Shown here one piece after another: positions 34,087-36,443 of a DNA stretch of 36,443 bases. The position numbers were made by a program, and so were the translations under genes. Within the stretch, counting starts at the first letter, position 1, and each line of letters opens with the position of its first letter. The stretch comes from Jaenimonas drosophilae. Taxonomy: Eukaryota > Euglenozoa > Kinetoplastea > Trypanosomatida > Trypanosomatidae. A model generated the notes under the pieces. That model worked only from the letters and a program-made list of their open reading frames with translations. It was not told the DNA's origin and searched no databases. The stretch spans positions 1 through 36,443 of the forward strand of contig JASAON010001468.1 in NCBI GenBank assembly GCA_030849065.1, read 5' to 3'.

Positions 34087-34107
34087 TTAACAACAACAAC
34101 AACAACA
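34087..34107. repeat. (CAA)n microsatellite
   Basis: This CAA run is followed by an A tract; on the minus strand it reads as T-rich sequence. Confidence 0.9.
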
Positions 34108-34197
34108 AAAAAAGATCATCAACGTGCGCAATCGGCATCAGAACGTCGGGAAGCAACCAAACAAGAAAAAAAAGAAGTTCGTGAAGTTTGCGCGGCA

Positions 34198-36443
34198 TCA
34201 CGTGTTGGGATGAGGGCCGCATGCGGGTGCAAAGACTCCATCAACCGCGAGATATATCAGCGGCGTGGTGCATGTTGCAACATCTACGGTTGTCAGGCCA
34301 AACGGAAGAATGAGATCGAGGCCAACCACCGCACCGCATCGTGGAGAGAGGCGGATGTTGAGGGCCTTCAGCTCCGACACGTAGTGCCGCGTGCCGGAGG
34401 AGTGTGCCGCAGCCGCCACGGAGCTCTGCGCCTGTGCGTCTTCAGATTCTGCCCCGAGAAGCTCCTCAGCGAGGCGTACCAGCATGGATTGGCCCTTCTC
34501 TAACATGGCCTTTTGTTCCTGTGTGGTGGCCGCGATGCGCGCCTCCACCTCTGCCAGCTTGACGAGGAGCTCCTCCACTTCCGCACCGAGGGCGATGTTC
34601 TCGGCGATGGCATCGTCCGACACGCGCATAACAACTGGCACACATGGGGGAGCCTTGTTGGCACCGCTGCTGCTGTTCTTCATTTGCTCGGTGATGGCGC
34701 CCGTAGCGGGGCCGTAGGGGCGGCACAGGTTGATGTAGAGCTCCGAGTACATCTTCAGGCCAATGCTCAGCTTCGTTTTGGGGGAGAGAAGAAGATCCAT
34801 CGTGGAGCTCCGCGCTGATGCGGGAAGACGCTCACTGCTGCTGAACGTTTGGTTCAGAATTTCAAGAAAAGTGGTGGGCAAACGTGTTGCCTGCACAACA
34901 ACATCAACGGCATCCGACCGACCACCAACAGGACCTGGTGGGAGTATGAGGGGCTGCGGTGTGCGCAGCGTGTTCAACGCCGCGCGCGCTAGGTGGAGGC
35001 AGTAGGCGGCCAATCCTTCATCCGCCTCCTTCCGAGGTGCGGCCGCCTCAACACGCAGGGTGGAGCCAAACGTTGCGAGGCAGAGAAGCACGTGGTACAA
35101 ACGTGTTGTGGTGCGGCTTACTGCCGTGCCATCCAGCATGCCGTCTTGGTTGGCCATCGTGAAGATTACGTCGAGCGCCGTGGCGGCGGTGGTGGTGTAG
35201 CGCCCCACCACATCACCGAAGCCGAGGGCGTTGCTAATGTGTGTGGCAAGTGGCCGCACAACATGCTCCACCAGGTATGTGCGCTGTGCCGGCTGAAGAA
35301 GAAGCTCCAGCAGCGGGGCCATGCAGGGAACGTGCAGAGGAATGCTGAAGGAGATGAGAAAATCCAAAAACGTGCGTGATGAGGTGGCCGGTGAGGGTGT
35401 GCCAGTACTGCTGCTGCCCCCATCATCATCCGCCACCTCGGTGCATGCAATCGTCTGCCCCACAACCGTTGTCCGTGGTTTGGCGGATTGCAGCGCGAAG
35501 AGAATGGGGCCGTGGAGGTCAGGGTTTTGGTGTGGCTCCCGCAGCCATGGTGCATCGCTGCACAACTTCTCGAGCACACTCCGCACCAACACACTCAGCC
35601 ACTGATTTGTGAGGGCCATGACAGACTTGGCCACCTCCGCCACATCGCTCACCGGCTCGCCCGTGGCGCTGTTGGCCACCTCCACGCGCATCTTCCATCG
35701 CAGCAGATCCACGCGCTCGGTGCCATGCGCATCCATCGTGGCGAAGCTCGGCTCGCTCCGCAACGATATGGATGCACGGGCGAAGGGCTTCCGACGTGAG
35801 GCGGCGATGTGGCGCAGTGGTGGTGCTGCCTTCACACCCGTGTGTTGTTGTTGTTGTTGTTTGGTAGCACGCGTGTTGGGAGGTCCTGCGATGCCCTCGG
35901 CGGCACATCGTTTGCATTCCTTCGCGTGCTGCTTCGCCCACGCACGTACACCCCGCACCTCTTCCGTGGTTGTCACAATCACATTTGTTGTGCGCGTGGC
36001 TTTGGCGTTGTTGGAGTGCAAGCGTGTGGCAGCATTATGTTGTGTGGGGAGCTCCATCGCATTCGTCGCAGCCTGGTCCAGCTGCTGGAGCAGCGTGCTG
36101 CCGCTCGTGGAGATGGTGTTGAGGGCCAGCTCCACCTTGCGCAACAACGCATCCACGGAATCACAACCCGTTGGCCGTATGGCAGACGACGCACCGCCAA
36201 ATGGCGTATCCCCACTGTTGTTGTTGTTGGCTGCCGCCACTGCCTGCTTATCGAGCCACTCGCCACGCCGTACACGCAGCGCCATCACGCGAGACATCAA
36301 CGTCATAAACTCACCGTGTTGTTCCTCAAACACAGTTTGGAGAACACCAACTTGACGGCGTAGATCATCGCACTCAACGCGAAGATCGTCGGCTTCTTGC
36401 TGCAACTCCGCTCGATGTGCATCCAACGATGCCGTCTCAGCTC
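34198..36443 (-). CDS. large coiled-coil protein of unknown function, 5' end outside the window
   Basis: The frame is open to the right edge with no ATG start visible there, so the gene is partial; about 747 codons are present. The visible N-terminal part (first 50 residues, with EADDLRVECDDLRRQVGVLQ) is coiled coil. It is followed by Asn-rich and Gln-rich (QQQQQ) linkers and a basic Arg/Ser segment, then a helical middle of about 350 residues with Leu-rich segments (LHVPCMAPLLELLLQPAQ, LEKLCSDAPWL) that could form a helical-repeat bundle. A second coiled coil lies near the end (AENIALGAEVEELLVKLAEV). The last 70 residues are hydrophobic, without charge clusters. I recognise no family; a cytoskeletal or trafficking scaffold would fit the layout but is not shown. 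The gene is GC-richer than its flanks, as the other coding regions are. Confidence 0.8.
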   Translation of the reverse strand, partial: AETASLDAHRAELQQEADDLRVECDDLRRQVGVLQTVFEEQHGEFMTLMSRVMALRVRRGEWLDKQAVAAANNNNSGDTPFGGASSAIRPTGCDSVDALLRKVELALNTISTSGSTLLQQLDQAATNAMELPTQHNAATRLHSNNAKATRTTNVIVTTTEEVRGVRAWAKQHAKECKRCAAEGIAGPPNTRATKQQQQQHTGVKAAPPLRHIAASRRKPFARASISLRSEPSFATMDAHGTERVDLLRWKMRVEVANSATGEPVSDVAEVAKSVMALTNQWLSVLVRSVLEKLCSDAPWLREPHQNPDLHGPILFALQSAKPRTTVVGQTIACTEVADDDGGSSSTGTPSPATSSRTFLDFLISFSIPLHVPCMAPLLELLLQPAQRTYLVEHVVRPLATHISNALGFGDVVGRYTTTAATALDVIFTMANQDGMLDGTAVSRTTTRLYHVLLCLATFGSTLRVEAAAPRKEADEGLAAYCLHLARAALNTLRTPQPLILPPGPVGGRSDAVDVVVQATRLPTTFLEILNQTFSSSERLPASARSSTMDLLLSPKTKLSIGLKMYSELYINLCRPYGPATGAITEQMKNSSSGANKAPPCVPVVMRVSDDAIAENIALGAEVEELLVKLAEVEARIAATTQEQKAMLEKGQSMLVRLAEELLGAESEDAQAQSSVAAAAHSSGTRHYVSELKALNIRLSPRCGAVVGLDLILPFGLTTVDVATCTTPLIYLAVDGVFAPACGPHPNT

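Larger units (their letters stand above)
33311..34197. other. 887-bp intergenic region
   Basis: This gap holds the GSK3 splice signals and the 3' flank of the large coiled-coil gene. It has (TG)n at about 33515-33532 and (GTT)n/(CAA)n runs at 33551-33580 and 34087-34107. A minus-strand frame at 33956-34222 is Leu-rich because it reads through T-rich tracts, and is not accepted as a gene. Confidence 0.6.

Noticed and set aside
33956..34222. 88-codon Leu-rich minus-strand frame that looks like membrane helices
   Set aside because: The hydrophobic runs come from a T-rich tract and a GTT repeat, and it overlaps the end of the coiled-coil gene.
1..36443. tRNA, rRNA, CRISPR or mobile elements
   Set aside because: Reading by eye I found no tRNA TPsiC-arm consensus in a plausible context, no repeat-spacer array, and no transposase or reverse transcriptase motif. 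Small structured RNAs cannot be excluded without a covariance search.

Overview
The window looks like nuclear DNA of a kinetoplastid protist, most like a free-living bodonid such as Bodo saltans; this is an inference from gene content and layout, not a database match. Seventeen supported protein genes all lie on the minus strand and none needs an intron. Nearly all have a pyrimidine-rich tract followed by AG a short way upstream of the start codon (on the plus strand, a purine-rich stretch preceded by CT). That is how polycistronic, spliced-leader trans-spliced genes are arranged in kinetoplastids. I used these predicted acceptors to choose start codons. In almost every case the first ATG after the acceptor begins the recognisable protein, often well inside a longer open frame.

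Transcription runs from right to left. In that order the window holds: a large coiled-coil protein of unknown function cut by the right edge (34198-36443); GSK3 kinase (32240-33310); a 2.7 kb stretch without a convincing gene (29510-32239); two small proteins with mitochondrial-type N-termini (29147-29509 and 28249-28977); an extended-synaptotagmin/tricalbin-type SMP-C2 protein (26115-28055); an Rlp7-type ribosome biogenesis factor (24622-25548); an RRM protein with an Asn/Met/Gly-rich tail (23033-24091); a 0.9 kb gap with unused splice acceptors; the Hsp90 co-chaperone Aha1 (21069-22088); a small basic-tailed unknown (20256-20630); a possible membrane microprotein (19956-20048); and a diacylglycerol lipase of the animal DAGL type (17179-19494).

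Continuing leftwards: TPR phosphatase PP5 (15451-16866); two tandem CNNM/ancient conserved domain proteins (12282-14624 and 10037-12100); a BART/ARL2-binding domain protein (9392-9802); a 1511-residue DUF726 (TMCO4/Mil1-type) hydrolase with a very large insertion and tail (4521-9056); a degenerate polynucleotide 3'-phosphatase-like protein (3390-4274); and a GH31 alpha-glucosidase without a signal peptide (854-3214). The first 850 bases hold only weak frames.

The genes do not form one pathway, as expected of a kinetoplastid polycistron. Loose themes are lipids and membrane contacts (DAGL lipase, SMP-C2 protein, DUF726 hydrolase), Hsp90 chaperoning (Aha1 and PP5 are both Hsp90 co-chaperones) and divalent-metal transport (tandem CNNMs). 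The most unusual items are the expanded DUF726 protein with repeated beta-rich domains, the apparently inactive PNKP-like protein, the full-length DAGL in a protist, and the microprotein with an in-frame TGA just upstream. Simple repeats, mainly (TG)n/(CA)n and (GTT)n/(CAA)n, are frequent in the gaps. I found no tRNA, rRNA, CRISPR array or intact mobile element.
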